Shown: positions 63,398 through 64,000 of the stretch, in pieces
Layout: every line of letters begins with the position of its first letter
Numbering within the stretch: position 1 is the first letter of the stretch
DNA from: Phyto melanocephala
Lineage: Eukaryota > Arthropoda > Insecta > Diptera > Rhinophoridae
Direction: 5' to 3'
Length of the DNA: 64,000 bases
Assembly (NCBI GenBank): GCA_941918925.1
Contig: OW799235.1
Span: forward strand, 44,794,701-44,858,700
Position numbers and translations under genes: made by a program
The notes under the pieces: model-generated
Told to the model about the DNA's origin: nothing
The model's input: only the letters and a program-made list of their open reading frames with translations
The model's database searches: none

Positions 63398-63925
63398 TTT
63401 ACCTCTACCGATACTTCAGTAACCTTTACATTAGGTGGCACTGCTTCTTTTTTGGCAGATGTAATTTTTTTGTATCCAGAAAGAATATTCACATTATGAT
63501 TCTTTAAAGAGCTTCGTAAAATAGAATATTTTCCTTTGACAATCCCAATTCCATAAACAAAACTAAGGCTTCTTCTACATTATACTTCGTGGGTAAAGCA
63601 TTTGGTGGAGTAGGAATACTCCCTTTGATTCTCTGCAGTCGATCTGGGCTTGCAAGTACCACAGCTTTTGTAATGTCGCACCTTGATTTATCTTTATCTT
63701 TTGCAAACTTAAGACATAATGCTTCTGAAAGATGCGATTTAGATATATCTTTTGTGGCATTTTTAAGTTTACGTTTTCTTGTGTACTCAGAACACTCGTT
63801 TATAGTTTTTGCTGGTCAGAAGTATGTGGTTCTTCGATGTTTTCAAAAGTTGTAACTCCATTTAGCCAGTCTGGGTTGTTTTTCATAAAGGCATTTATCG
63901 TACGGTGTGAGGTAAGCCATTTTTT
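63398..63925 (-). pseudogene. Transib transposase, N-terminal part with frameshifts
   Basis: Three minus-strand frames join up. SHRTINAFMKNNPDWLNGV to HTSDQQKL (about 63907-63810) is followed by ECSEYTRKRKLKNATKD, SHLSEALCLKFAKDKDKSRC, DITKAVVLASPDRLQRIK, TKYNVEEALVLFMELGLSKE and, after a further shift, LKNHNVNILSGYKKITSAKK to VKVTEVSVEVK at the insertion point. EEALxLxxxLxLSKxxY ... YKxxxxAKK ... VTExxxEVKLQxLLDHT is the arrangement before the catalytic core in Transib. At least two frameshifts are present. Confidence 0.8.
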
Positions 63926-64000
63926 TTAATTGTTAGAAAAACGAAGTGAATTTTGCTATGAACATCCATTTCGGGGTATCCTGGTAAATCGTGTAGTTTT
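63926..64000. other. Transib 5' region up to the window edge
   Basis: An ATG on the minus strand near 63929 (MAYLTPYDKCL) is in a frame that soon stops. The second terminus is not visible within the window. Confidence 0.4.

Larger units (their letters stand above)
60406..63925 (-). mobile_element. Transib (RAG1-like) DNA transposon, right part cut by window end
   Basis: A minus-strand transposase (two segments, below) with its 3' terminus at 60406. The element is interrupted by a non-LTR insertion at 62185-63397. The far end is expected beyond 64000. CGCCG directly outside 60406 fits the CG-rich 5-bp targets known for Transib. Transib elements are the accepted relatives of the ancestor of the vertebrate RAG1 recombinase. 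Confidence 0.88.

Overview
The window is AT-rich, intron-bearing insect DNA and almost certainly comes from a brachyceran (cyclorrhaphan) fly. The one clear host gene is failed axon connections (fax), whose protein is very close to the Drosophila one. The transposon types also fit: Ulysses/Osvaldo-like, copia with the initiator-tRNA primer site, a TAA-tailed I element with an Inr+DPE promoter, and Helentron/DINE-like repeats. I cannot name the species. Most of the 64 kb is nested transposable elements.

Layout. 1-2.97 kb: a BEL gag fragment, rolling-circle-type repeats and two non-LTR relics. 2.97-9.8 kb: a minus-strand BEL/Pao element with several lesions, sitting inside a copy of repeat A. 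9.85-23.06 kb: repeat B (DINE/Helentron-like) split by a young 10.5 kb Ulysses-like Ty3/gypsy element with 2.4 kb LTRs, a 4-bp ATAT target duplication and a canonical -1 frameshift heptamer. 23.06-32.6 kb: a tandemly duplicated segment whose two copies carry different later insertions, namely a 1.5 kb TIR element containing hAT remains, a Helitron inserted exactly between A and T, and a nearly full-length I-like element with a 12-bp target duplication. 32.6-46.9 kb: fax on the minus strand. Three exons in consistent splice phase are separated by introns of 3.0 and 9.5 kb, which hold non-LTR and gypsy fragments, nested hAT MITEs, and a copia element that has lost its integrase and been split by an intact repeat B. 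46.9-56.8 kb: MITEs, two tandem arrays, repeat A copies and two copies of a Cys-rich gene family, one of them broken. 56.8-58.8 kb: a transposase C-terminal half followed by a four-exon DUF4806-like gene, probably one two-gene DNA transposon. 60.4-64 kb: a RAG1-like Transib transposase on the minus strand. Its D-D-E residues are present, its terminus is a near-perfect V(D)J-type 23-RSS, and its reading frame is split by a 5'-truncated non-LTR insertion with an 8-bp target duplication.

Apart from fax, no host gene is demonstrable. The other proteins serve, or once served, transposition. The most notable items are the RSS-like Transib end, the transposase + DUF4806 pair, the rolling-circle-like terminus shared by unrelated repeat bodies, and the LTR-end scar at the copia integrase deletion.
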